Assembly (NCBI GenBank): GCA_003168295.1
Contig: PMST01000525.1
Location: forward strand, 2,593-7,822
DNA from: Actinomycetota bacterium
GTDB taxonomy: Bacteria > Actinomycetota > Actinomycetes > Streptosporangiales > Streptosporangiaceae
DNA length: 5,230 bases
Direction of reading: 5' to 3'
Positions 1-5,230 of this stretch are shown here, in pieces. The notes below the pieces were generated by a model, which ran no database searches, was not told where the DNA came from, and saw only the letters and a program-made list of their open reading frames with translations. A program made the translations under genes and the position numbers. Position 1 is the first letter of the stretch. Each line of letters opens with the position of its first letter.

Positions 1-824
1 CCAAGGGCGTGGCCGGGCTCGACATGGTCGGGCTCTTCGTGGGGTCCGAGGGCACGCTCGGCGTGGTGACCGAGGTGACCCTGCGGCTGCGGCCCGCGCT
101 GGCCGGCGTCCCGCGCACGATCGTCGGGGCGTTCGGCGACCTGATCGCCTCCGGCCAGGCCGTCGCCCAGATCACCCGCCGCGGGCTGACCCCGGCGGTG
201 CTCGAGCTGCTTGACCGCTTCTGCCTGCAGGCGGTGGAGGACTGGAAGCACCTGGGCATCGGCACGGACGCGACGGCGCTGCTGCTGGCCCGGGTGGATA
301 CGCCCGAGGACTCGGGTGCGGCGGACGCCGACGCGATCGCCGCGGCCATGGCCGACGCCGGCGCGATATGGGTAGAGCAGTCGACCGACGACACTGAGGC
401 GGAGGCGTTGTTCGAGGCTCGGCTGCTGGCCTACCCGGCGCTGGAGCGGCTCGGGCCGCTCCTGACCGAAGACGTCTGCGTACCGCGGTCCCAGGTCCCC
501 GCGATGCTGGAGCAGACAGGCGCGATCGCGGCCCGGCACGACGTGCACATCGCGACCATCGCCCACGCCGGTGACGGGAACCTGCATCCGCTGATCATCA
601 CCCCTCCAGGCGACGCGGCGGCCCGCATCGCGGCTCAGGCCGCGTTCGAGGACCTCCTGGACGCGGCCATCGCCCTAGGCGGCACCGTCACCGGCGAGCA
701 CGGCGTCGGGCTCCTCAAGCGCGACGGCATGCGCCGGGAGCTCGACCCCGGCTCCCTCGCCCTGCAGTCCGCGGTCCGCCGGGCCCTGGACCCGCTCGAG
801 ATATTCAACCCCGGCAAGGGCTAG
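1..824 (+). CDS. FAD-linked oxidase, GlcD / D-lactate dehydrogenase type, C-terminal part (5' truncated)
   Basis: This is the C-terminal portion of a flavoprotein that oxidises a 2-hydroxy acid such as glycolate or D-lactate. The reading frame is open from the left edge (first full codon at base 3), and the residues before the GTG at 9 already match the family (KGVAG), so that GTG is internal, not a start. Visible family signatures are VGSEGTLGVVTEVTLRLRP near the beginning (end of the FAD-binding domain), HAGDGNLHP at bases 564-590, TGEHGVGLLKR at 690-722 and the terminal IFNPGKG just before the TAG. About 273 residues are visible; family members are usually about 450-490 residues, so roughly the last 55-60% is present. 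The FAD-binding N-terminus lies outside the window. GlcD-like glycolate oxidase subunit and cytochrome-linked D-lactate dehydrogenase cannot be told apart here. The family is certain; the substrate is not. Confidence 0.93.
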   Translation, partial: KGVAGLDMVGLFVGSEGTLGVVTEVTLRLRPALAGVPRTIVGAFGDLIASGQAVAQITRRGLTPAVLELLDRFCLQAVEDWKHLGIGTDATALLLARVDTPEDSGAADADAIAAAMADAGAIWVEQSTDDTEAEALFEARLLAYPALERLGPLLTEDVCVPRSQVPAMLEQTGAIAARHDVHIATIAHAGDGNLHPLIITPPGDAAARIAAQAAFEDLLDAAIALGGTVTGEHGVGLLKRDGMRRELDPGSLALQSAVRRALDPLEIFNPGKG

Positions 825-838
825 GCCGGGCGCCTTTT
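823..838 (+). terminator. Weak hairpin plus T-run after the oxidase gene
   Basis: AGGC (823-826) can pair with GCCT (832-835) around a five-base loop, followed directly by the end of a TTTT run (835-838). The stem is only four base pairs and begins inside the stop codon, so this is at best a weak intrinsic terminator. It is the only terminator-like element between the oxidase and the next promoter. Confidence 0.2.
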
Positions 839-867
839 GTGACAAAGGGTTACCACTCAACTACGAT
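839..867 (+). promoter_or_regulatory. Predicted housekeeping-sigma promoter for the c-di-GMP gene
   Basis: GTGACA (839-844) matches five of six bases of the -35 consensus TTGACA. It is separated by exactly 17 nt from TACGAT (862-867), which has the conserved T, A and final A, T of the -10 element and fits the TANNNT form common in actinobacteria. Standard spacing puts the transcription start at about base 874, exactly the A of an ATG. The -35 lies inside a small inverted repeat, TTTGT-G-ACAAA (836-846), which could be an operator. This is a prediction from sequence only. Confidence 0.55.
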
Positions 868-873
868 AAGCGC

Positions 874-933
874 ATGACGGCAGAACGAGACGAACCGCAG
901 GATGCCGTCGTTTCCGGCCGGAGCGCAAGATAA
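874..933 (+). CDS. Putative 19-residue leader ORF, apparently leaderless and coupled to the next gene
   Basis: ATG at 874 opens a 19-codon frame (MTAERDEPQDAVVSGRSAR) that ends in TAA at 931-933. The last A of the stop is the first A of the downstream ATG (TAATG), the classic arrangement for translational coupling. No convincing Shine-Dalgarno sequence precedes it, but the predicted transcription start falls at 874, so it could be translated as a leaderless message, a common mode in actinobacteria. The peptide is hydrophilic and charged, with no recognisable domain. Its role, if any, may be to bring ribosomes to the downstream start and not to make a working protein. It could also be a chance frame, as it is very short. 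I infer the coupling; only the overlap and promoter spacing are seen directly. Confidence 0.4.
   Translation: MTAERDEPQDAVVSGRSAR
920..923 (+). promoter_or_regulatory. Ribosome-binding site for the GGDEF-EAL gene
   Basis: GGAG lies nine bases before the ATG at 933. The frame upstream of 933 has no other ATG, GTG or TTG back to an in-frame stop at 867-869, so this site and start are the only possible pair. The site sits inside the 19-codon ORF that overlaps the start. Confidence 0.6.
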
Positions 934-3257
934 TGGGAATCTCTCTGTGGTCGTGGCAGCGCTACCGCGCCGAGCGCGGATTGTGGGTCGCGTATGCGCT
1001 GATGGCTCTCCTCCTCGTGGGTTATCTTGCGTCCTTGATCGTCCGGGGTCCCGGCCGGTCTTCGGAGCTGCTCGACGGCTGGTCGGTCGATGGCTTCGAG
1101 ATGCTCGCTGCCGCCCTGTGCATCGTCCGTGGTTTCACCCGGCGGCCCGGGCGTGCGGTGGCGCTAACGCTCGGCTTCGGCCTGTTCATGTGGGCGTCCG
1201 GCGACATTGCGCTGACGGTCGAGTCACTGGGCGGCGTCACGCCTTCGACGCCCTCGCTCGCGGACGCTTTCTACCTCGGGTTCTACCCGCTCACTTACGT
1301 GGCCGCCGTGACCTTCATGCGTGGGGAGGTTAGGAGGCTCGCCACTCCTAGCTGGCTGGACGGCGCTGTCGCGAGCGTCGGCACTGCGTCGGTGTGCGCG
1401 GCGTTCGCGTTCGAAAGAGTCCTTCATCTGGCCGGCGGGACTTCCGCCGCGACGGCGACCAACTTGGCGTACCCGGTCGGAGACGTGCTGCTACTCAGCC
1501 TGGTCGTGGGCGGATCGACGGTGATGTCCGGCCGGCGGAAGGCGCCGTGGCTGCTCATGGCCGCGGGAATGGCCATCAATGCCCTCGGTGATACCGCCAG
1601 CCTCTTCGGGACATCCTTCGGGGCGTCGCGGCTGGGCTTCATTTTCGACGCGATCGCCTGGCCGACGTCGATGCTGGTTCTGTCGATGTCCGTCTGGTTG
1701 CGGCCGCATCCCTCTGACCTGCAGATCCTTCGGAAGCCAGCGTTGTTCGTTATTCCGGGTCTCAGCGCCGCGTGTGCCCTAGTCGTCCTCTTTGTCGGAA
1801 ACCTGCACACGACGAGCCGGCTTGCGCTCGGCCTTGCGACTGCCGCTCTCCTGCTTGTCGGCATCCGCTTGGTCGTGTCCGTGCGCGAGATGAGGTCCCT
1901 CAGTGCCGAACGCCGCCACCAGTCGGTCACCGATGAGCTCACTGGTCTCGGCAACCGTCGTTACCTCTTCACCGTGCTCGACGCGTTCTTCGCAGATTAC
2001 GACGTAACGGCAGCGCAGCCGCGATCCATGGCGTTCCTCTTCCTTGACCTCAACCATTTCAAGGAGATCAACGACACCTTCGGCCACCCCGCTGGAGACA
2101 AGCTCCTCAAGCAGCTGGGCCCTCGTTTGTCTGCCTGCCTGCGCGAAGCCGATCTGCCTATCCGGCTCGGGGGTGATGAGTTTGTCGTCGTGCTCGTCGA
2201 CGGAGATGTCGGCTATGCCACCGCTGTCGCCCAGCGACTGACGGACCGGCTGGCCGAACCCTTCGTCCTTGATACGGCGCGGGTCCATATCGGCGCGAGC
2301 ATCGGCATCGCGCTGGCACCCACTGATGCCACCGACGCGGCAAGCCTCCTGTGGTGCGCGGACGTCGCGATGTACCGGGCCAAGCTGGCCGGCACTCCCT
2401 TCGCGATCTACCAGCCGGACCTCGACAAGAACGGGAACCGGCTGCTGCTCCTGGATGAATTGCGCACCGCCATCGACGAACGCCAACTCGTGCTGCACTA
2501 CCAGCCACAGCTCGATCTGCGGACCGGCAGGATCGTCGCTGTCGAGAGCCTGCTCCGCTGGGCCCATCCCAGGCTCGGCATTGTCCCGCCCCTTGAGTTC
2601 CTTCCCCTGGCCGAAGAAGCCGGCCTCATGGGAGCGATCACGACCCTCGTGCTCACCAGCGCCCTCGCGCAGTGCAGTGCCTGGAGGAACGCCGGAGACC
2701 CGCTGTCAGTCGCGGTCAACATCTCACCGGCGAACCTTCTCGATCCGCGGTTCACAGATATTGTCCGCGACCTCCTCGAAAGTCATCAGGTGCCCGCCGA
2801 AGCCCTCGTCATGGAGATCACCGAGACGACCGTCATCTCCCACTTTGATCGATCCCGAAGTGTCATCCAAGAGCTCTGGGACCAGGGCATCGTGGTGTCG
2901 ATCGACGACTTCGGCGCCGGCTTCACCTCACTTGCCCACCTCAGTAGCCTGGCGGTGAAGGAACTCAAACTCGACCGGATCTTCATCGCCGCGCTCACCG
3001 GTGACGACAGCGGCCGCGCCCTCGACCTCGTTCGCGCCACCATCAACCTCGGTCACGCCCTTGGCCTGCGCATCGTCGCCGAAGGAATCGAGGACCATGC
3101 CACGCTGGAGCTGCTGTCCGACCTCGGCTGCGACCTCGGCCAGGGAAATTTCATCAGCCAGCCTAAGCCTGCCCATCAGCTGACCCTCACACCAAAGCAG
3201 GCTGGCTCGCAACTACCCAAGCAGGCTGGCTCGCAGCCTACGGCGCATGTCGGGTAA
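933..3257 (+). CDS. Membrane-bound GGDEF-EAL protein (cyclic di-GMP cyclase/phosphodiesterase)
   Basis: This 774-residue protein should make and/or break cyclic di-GMP at the cytoplasmic membrane. Residues 1-317 hold about ten hydrophobic segments (near 17-37, 52-66, 75-95, 109-129, 143-161, 178-198, 204-224, 234-256, 270-290, 297-317) and no named sensor domain that I can assign. A short charged linker leads to the GGDEF domain (about 325-490). This opens with DELTGLGNRR (334-343), has FLDLNHFK around D372, and carries an intact GGDEF at 413-417. An RxxD inhibitory site (404-407) stands exactly five residues before it. The EAL domain (about 507-760) has E538 in ESL, N596, E628, D658-D659, K679, E717 and Q737, all the usual metal and catalytic positions. 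ESL replaces EAL and QGN replaces QGY. Both activities therefore look possible, though only one may dominate. The tail contains a short duplication. It appears to have its own promoter. Confidence 0.95.
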   Translation: MGISLWSWQRYRAERGLWVAYALMALLLVGYLASLIVRGPGRSSELLDGWSVDGFEMLAAALCIVRGFTRRPGRAVALTLGFGLFMWASGDIALTVESLGGVTPSTPSLADAFYLGFYPLTYVAAVTFMRGEVRRLATPSWLDGAVASVGTASVCAAFAFERVLHLAGGTSAATATNLAYPVGDVLLLSLVVGGSTVMSGRRKAPWLLMAAGMAINALGDTASLFGTSFGASRLGFIFDAIAWPTSMLVLSMSVWLRPHPSDLQILRKPALFVIPGLSAACALVVLFVGNLHTTSRLALGLATAALLLVGIRLVVSVREMRSLSAERRHQSVTDELTGLGNRRYLFTVLDAFFADYDVTAAQPRSMAFLFLDLNHFKEINDTFGHPAGDKLLKQLGPRLSACLREADLPIRLGGDEFVVVLVDGDVGYATAVAQRLTDRLAEPFVLDTARVHIGASIGIALAPTDATDAASLLWCADVAMYRAKLAGTPFAIYQPDLDKNGNRLLLLDELRTAIDERQLVLHYQPQLDLRTGRIVAVESLLRWAHPRLGIVPPLEFLPLAEEAGLMGAITTLVLTSALAQCSAWRNAGDPLSVAVNISPANLLDPRFTDIVRDLLESHQVPAEALVMEITETTVISHFDRSRSVIQELWDQGIVVSIDDFGAGFTSLAHLSSLAVKELKLDRIFIAALTGDDSGRALDLVRATINLGHALGLRIVAEGIEDHATLELLSDLGCDLGQGNFISQPKPAHQLTLTPKQAGSQLPKQAGSQPTAHVG
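3191..3238 (+). repeat. 24-bp tandem duplication at the 3' end of the GGDEF-EAL gene
   Basis: The 17-base string AAGCAGGCTGGCTCGCA occurs at 3195-3211 and again at 3219-3235, a period of 24 bases or eight codons, with most flanking bases also matching. It encodes PKQAGSQ twice, after the last conserved EAL motif and shortly before the stop. The period is a multiple of three, so the frame is kept. It looks like a recent slippage duplication in an unconstrained tail. Confidence 0.85.
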
Positions 3258-3275
3258 GAAGGGTCAAGGCGGCCG

Positions 3276-3300
3276 GGGGGAGGCTGCGGCGGCCTCCCTC
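3276..3300. terminator. GC-rich hairpin between convergent genes, candidate two-way terminator
   Basis: Bases 3276-3284 can pair with 3292-3300 (nine pairs including one G-U, seven-base loop TGCGGCG). The hairpin lies 18 bases after the stop of the GGDEF-EAL gene and 29 bases beyond the stop of the convergent hydrolase gene. No T-run follows on either strand, so it would be one of the tail-less terminators proposed for high-GC actinobacteria, or just a GC-rich stem. The position between converging genes supports termination. Confidence 0.4.
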
Positions 3301-3329
3301 GTTGTGAAGATCGTTCGCCGGGCCTCGTC

Positions 3330-4214
3330 CTAGCTGTCCTGGCCTGCGCTGATCACCACGCGATCGAGCCAGCTGGTCAGTGCGGCCATGACCTCGTCCC
3401 GGTTGGTCTCGTTCAGGATCTCGTGCCGGGCGTCAGGATAGACGCGGATCGTCATGTCGGTCAGGCCCGCGGCCTGGTACCGGTCGGTCAGCGGGGTCAG
3501 CAGCGCTAGGCCGCCGTTCACCGGGTCGGCCTCGCCTACCGCGATGTACAGCGGCAGGTCGGACCGCATCGCGGCGACCTGGGCCGGGTCGGCGAGCCGT
3601 CGTGCGCCACCGAACATGGCCCTGGCCGACCCGGTGTCGATCCCGAAGCCGCAGGCCGGGTCGGCGATGTAGGCGTCCACGATGGCCTCGTCGCGCGACA
3701 GCCAGTCATAGTCGGTGCGCGCGGGCTGGAACGGCGCGTTGAACACGGCCAGGTCCAGCGGCTGGTCCAGGTCCAGAGCCGGCTCGAGCAGGTCGATCGC
3801 CGCGGTCCCGGTCAGCACCACGCCGTCGACGTCGGCGCTGTGATCGAGCAGGTACTGCTGCACGGCGTAGGACCCCATGCTGTGCCCGAGCAAGATGAGC
3901 GGCAGGTCCGCATGATCCTCGCGGATCTTGGCCGAGAGCAGGCCGATGTCGTCGACCAGAGCGGCCCAGCCGCCCGGGCCCAGATCGCCGTACGCATCAG
4001 GGTCGGCGCTGGCGCCGTGGCCGCGGTGATCCTGGGCGTAGACCACGAAACCGGCGTCGTTCAGGGCCTGGGCGACGTGATCGTAGCGCCGGGCGTGCTC
4101 GCCCATCCCGTGGGTCAGCTGGACCGCGGCCCGGGGCGGGTCCTCTGGGTCCCATCGGTACGCGACGATCCCGGTGCCGTCAGCCGATTTGTAACTGAGT
4201 TCGCTTATTAGCAT
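3330..4214 (-). CDS. Alpha/beta hydrolase, monoacylglycerol lipase / lysophospholipase type
   Basis: This predicted 294-residue serine hydrolase should cleave a lipid ester, such as a monoacylglycerol or lysophospholipid. Order of motifs: HGMGEH at 35-40 (oxyanion-hole region), DHRGHG at 62-67, the nucleophile elbow GHSMGS with Ser112, the acid Asp230 in GEADPVNGG, and the base His264 in DARHEILNE. This is a complete catalytic triad. The HGxGEH plus DHRGHG combination is typical of the Hydrolase_4 group, including mycobacterial monoacylglycerol lipases. There is no signal peptide or membrane segment, so it is probably cytoplasmic or loosely membrane-associated. I chose the ATG at 4214 because GAGAGGA stands eight bases upstream. 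A TTG at 4244 would add ten residues but has no such site and lies only about seven bases from the predicted transcription start. It is transcribed alone, converging on the c-di-GMP gene. The true substrate is unknown. Confidence 0.92.
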   Translation of the reverse strand: MLISELSYKSADGTGIVAYRWDPEDPPRAAVQLTHGMGEHARRYDHVAQALNDAGFVVYAQDHRGHGASADPDAYGDLGPGGWAALVDDIGLLSAKIREDHADLPLILLGHSMGSYAVQQYLLDHSADVDGVVLTGTAAIDLLEPALDLDQPLDLAVFNAPFQPARTDYDWLSRDEAIVDAYIADPACGFGIDTGSARAMFGGARRLADPAQVAAMRSDLPLYIAVGEADPVNGGLALLTPLTDRYQAAGLTDMTIRVYPDARHEILNETNRDEVMAALTSWLDRVVISAGQDS

Positions 4215-4222
4215 CTTGGCGG

Positions 4223-4229
4223 TCCTCTC
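4223..4229 (-). promoter_or_regulatory. Ribosome-binding site that sets the hydrolase start
   Basis: Read on the minus strand, GAGAGGA is followed by eight bases and then the ATG at 4214. This strong site is the reason for preferring that ATG over the TTG at 4244, which would place the site inside the coding region. Confidence 0.65.
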
Positions 4230-4256
4230 GGCCAGTAGCGGCAAACCTCGCGTGGG

Positions 4257-4268
4257 TAACTTAAGTTA
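4257..4268. promoter_or_regulatory. Perfect 12-bp palindrome TAACTTAAGTTA, candidate operator
   Basis: TAACTTAAGTTA is its own reverse complement across all 12 bases, and stands out as an AT-rich block in GC-rich DNA. It covers the predicted -10 of the hydrolase promoter in a region between divergent genes, a common position for an operator of a dimeric repressor (for example TetR or MarR type). No regulator gene is visible in the window, so its partner is unknown. Confidence 0.45.
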
Positions 4269-4286
4269 AAAAACGTCAGGTGACAA
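4258..4286 (-). promoter_or_regulatory. Predicted promoter of the hydrolase gene
   Basis: On the minus strand TTGTCA (4286-4281) matches five of six -35 bases. A 17-nt spacer then leads to TAAGTT (4263-4258), a TANNNT-type -10. Transcription would start near 4251, giving a leader of about 37 bases that contains the ribosome-binding site for the ATG at 4214. The -10 lies within a perfect 12-bp palindrome and the -35 overlaps a smaller one (GTCA-GG-TGAC, 4275-4284), which suggests repressor control. This is predicted from sequence only. Confidence 0.45.
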
Positions 4287-4356
4287 GATATGTAATACAC
4301 CGAACGAGCCCGCAGGCGTGCTCCGGACCAGGCAAAAACAGGAGGAGCGACGGTGG

Positions 4357-4473
4357 ATGCTGTCGCCGGGAGCGAGCCCGGAGGGAATCGCCGCCTTCCG
4401 CGAGCGCCGCACGCCAGTGTTCCGGCCGGTGAGCCCGCAGCCAGCAGGGCGGCGTTATTCTAATAGTGATTAA
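4357..4473 (+). CDS. Putative 38-residue small protein of unknown function
   Basis: ATG at 4357 opens a 38-codon frame ending in TAA at 4471-4473. AGGAG (4343-4347, within AGGAGGAG) lies nine bases upstream, a better ribosome-binding site than most in the window. The first 32 codons have a high share of G or C in the third position, like a real gene here. The last six (YSNSD preceded by R) are AT-rich and run into an AT-rich island. I recognise no domain; the peptide is basic and proline-rich, with no membrane segment. An overlapping frame from GTG at 4353 (36 codons, TAA at 4461-4463) would have the perfect AGGAGG seven bases upstream but has poorer third-position bias; only one is likely real. 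It lies 81 bases before the Rieske gene and could be a leader ORF or an independent small gene. Chance occurrence is possible. Confidence 0.3.
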   Translation: MLSPGASPEGIAAFRERRTPVFRPVSPQPAGRRYSNSD

Positions 4474-4479
4474 GAAATT
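4454..4479. promoter_or_regulatory. AT-rich island with imperfect inverted repeat upstream of the Rieske gene
   Basis: A block of about 26 bases with very little G or C breaks the GC-rich sequence. It contains TTCTAAT (4458-4464) and ATTAAGAA (4469-4476), an inverted repeat with one extra A, around a four-base centre. It could hold a -10 element (TATTCT at 4456-4461) or a regulator site for the Rieske gene. I found no matching -35 at the right distance, so the promoter reading is weak. Confidence 0.25.
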
Positions 4480-4545
4480 GCCCGGTGCCTGACGGTAAGC
4501 CGGCGAGCCGGACGCGCCGGGCGCGGAAGAGGGCCGAGAGCAGGG

Positions 4546-4551
4546 AGGAGG
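4546..4551 (+). promoter_or_regulatory. Ribosome-binding site of the Rieske oxygenase gene
   Basis: AGGGAGGAGG (4542-4551) contains the full AGGAGG three bases before the ATG at 4555 and GGGAGG six bases before it. The second register gives a more usual spacing. Either way this strongly supports the ATG at 4555 as the start. Confidence 0.65.
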
Positions 4552-4554
4552 CAC

Positions 4555-5230
4555 ATGACGGATCTCCTGCCGGACATGGGATGTCCTGAGCCTGCTGACC
4601 CGGCTGGCGCGACGCGGGGCGTCGGGTCCGGGCCGGACTACTCGCGGCTGATCGAGCCGGATCGGGTGCACGGCTCGCTCTATACCGATCCGCGGATCTT
4701 CGCCGACGAGCTGACCCGGATCTGGTACCGGACCTGGGTCTACGTCGGCCATGTCAGCGAGATCAGGCAGCCGGGCGACTACGTGCGCAAGAGTATCGGC
4801 TTGCAGGACGTCATCATGACTAGAGGCGCCGACGGCGGCGTCCACCTGCTGCTGAACCGGTGCGCGCACCGGGCCAACCTGGTCTGCGAGGCTGACCGGG
4901 GCAACTCCAAGTCTTTCCGCTGCCCCTACCACGGCTGGACCTACCGCAACACCGGCGAGCTGATCGGCTTCCCTTTCAACCAGGGCTACGGCGGCAAGGG
5001 CACCATCGAAACCGAGCTGTCGCTGGCCGCGGTGCCGCGGATCGACTCTCATCAGGGTTTCGTGTTCGCCAGCATGGCCGTGGACGGGCCGAGCCTAGCC
5101 GAGCATCTCGGCGAAGCGGCCGGTGAACTTGACCGGCTGGCGCGCCTGTCCCCGGACGGTGAGGTCGAGCTGACCGCGGGCTGGCTCAAGCATCGCACCA
5201 GGGCCAATTGGAAGCTGCTGGCCGAGAACG
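4555..5230 (+). CDS. Rieske non-haem iron oxygenase, large (alpha) subunit, N-terminal part (3' truncated)
   Basis: The frame runs open from the ATG at 4555 to the right edge, giving 225 residues of the oxygenase component of a ring-hydroxylating dioxygenase or related Rieske monooxygenase. The Rieske [2Fe-2S] site is complete: C103-A-H105, seventeen residues, then C123-P-Y-H126-G-W. Before it is the usual family opening (LYTDPRIF, IWYRTWVYVGH, PGDYV). The visible part ends at NWK (218-220) and AEN (223-225), the beginning of the NWKxxxEN segment that leads to the mononuclear iron ligands. Those ligands (Asp/His/His) are therefore just beyond the window. Family members are about 400-460 residues, so roughly half is present. 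Such enzymes act in the cytoplasm with a reductase and sometimes a ferredoxin, expected downstream but not visible. The substrate (aromatic acid, quaternary amine or other) cannot be told from this half, so no gene symbol is given. Confidence 0.94.
   Translation, partial: MTDLLPDMGCPEPADPAGATRGVGSGPDYSRLIEPDRVHGSLYTDPRIFADELTRIWYRTWVYVGHVSEIRQPGDYVRKSIGLQDVIMTRGADGGVHLLLNRCAHRANLVCEADRGNSKSFRCPYHGWTYRNTGELIGFPFNQGYGGKGTIETELSLAAVPRIDSHQGFVFASMAVDGPSLAEHLGEAAGELDRLARLSPDGEVELTAGWLKHRTRANWKLLAEN

Noticed and set aside
9..11. GTG at 9 as the start of the FAD oxidase
   Set aside because: The codons before it already match the conserved KGVAG segment of the family, so the gene continues beyond the left edge.
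902..1333. Plus-strand frame of 143 codons starting before the GGDEF-EAL gene
   Set aside because: It is out of frame with the membrane protein, is arginine-rich in the way of frame-shifted GC-rich DNA, and has no domain.
1779..2567. Minus-strand open frame of 262 codons
   Set aside because: It is antisense to the GGDEF domain and the start of the EAL domain, which have unmistakable motifs in the plus frame.
3840..4211. Plus-strand frame of 123 codons
   Set aside because: It is antisense to the hydrolase, which has a full catalytic triad on the minus strand.
4266..4298. Plus-strand promoter for the small ORF (TTAAAA with TATGTA or TGTAAT)
   Set aside because: The matches to -35 and -10 are poor at normal spacing, and the AT-rich sequence is already explained by the minus-strand promoter and palindrome.
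4499..4524. CCGGCG ... CGCCGG hairpin before the Rieske gene as a terminator or riboswitch
   Set aside because: Six-base GC stems are expected by chance at this base composition; there is no T-run and no recognisable riboswitch core.
4276..5052. Long minus-strand open frame of 258 codons
   Set aside because: It lies opposite the Rieske gene, whose protein carries a complete, correctly spaced [2Fe-2S] site. The minus-strand product shows no recognisable domain and is a shadow of high-GC coding sequence.

Overview
The window is GC-rich DNA with strong G/C preference at third codon positions, and the protein families present fit a high-GC actinomycete, probably a soil organism. That placement is inferred from composition and family resemblance; there is no marker gene for taxonomy. 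No rRNA, tRNA, mobile element or CRISPR array was seen.

Layout: (1) 1-824, plus strand: the C-terminal part of a GlcD/D-lactate-dehydrogenase-type FAD-linked oxidase, cut by the left edge. (2) 825-932: a compact intergenic stretch with a good promoter-like sequence (GTGACA-17 nt-TACGAT). Its predicted start point falls on the ATG of a 19-codon ORF, which ends in a TAATG overlap with the next gene. (3) 933-3257, plus strand: a 774-residue membrane protein with about ten transmembrane segments, a GGDEF domain and an EAL domain, for synthesis and/or breakdown of cyclic di-GMP. (4) 3258-3329: a convergent intergenic gap with a GC-rich hairpin. (5) 3330-4214, minus strand: an alpha/beta hydrolase of the monoacylglycerol-lipase/lysophospholipase type. 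(6) 4215-4554: a divergent intergenic region with a palindrome over the hydrolase promoter, a possible 38-residue small ORF with a strong ribosome-binding site, and an AT-rich island. (7) 4555 to the right edge, plus strand: the N-terminal half of a Rieske non-haem iron oxygenase large subunit.

The main genes do not form an obvious pathway. The oxidase, lipase-like hydrolase and Rieske oxygenase are catabolic enzymes in separate transcription units, and the c-di-GMP protein appears to have its own promoter. I see no clear evidence of a new multi-gene system. The most unusual points are the apparently leaderless 19-codon ORF coupled to the c-di-GMP gene, the tandemly duplicated four-helix architecture of that protein's sensor region, and the small ORF with a near-ideal ribosome-binding site ahead of the Rieske gene.
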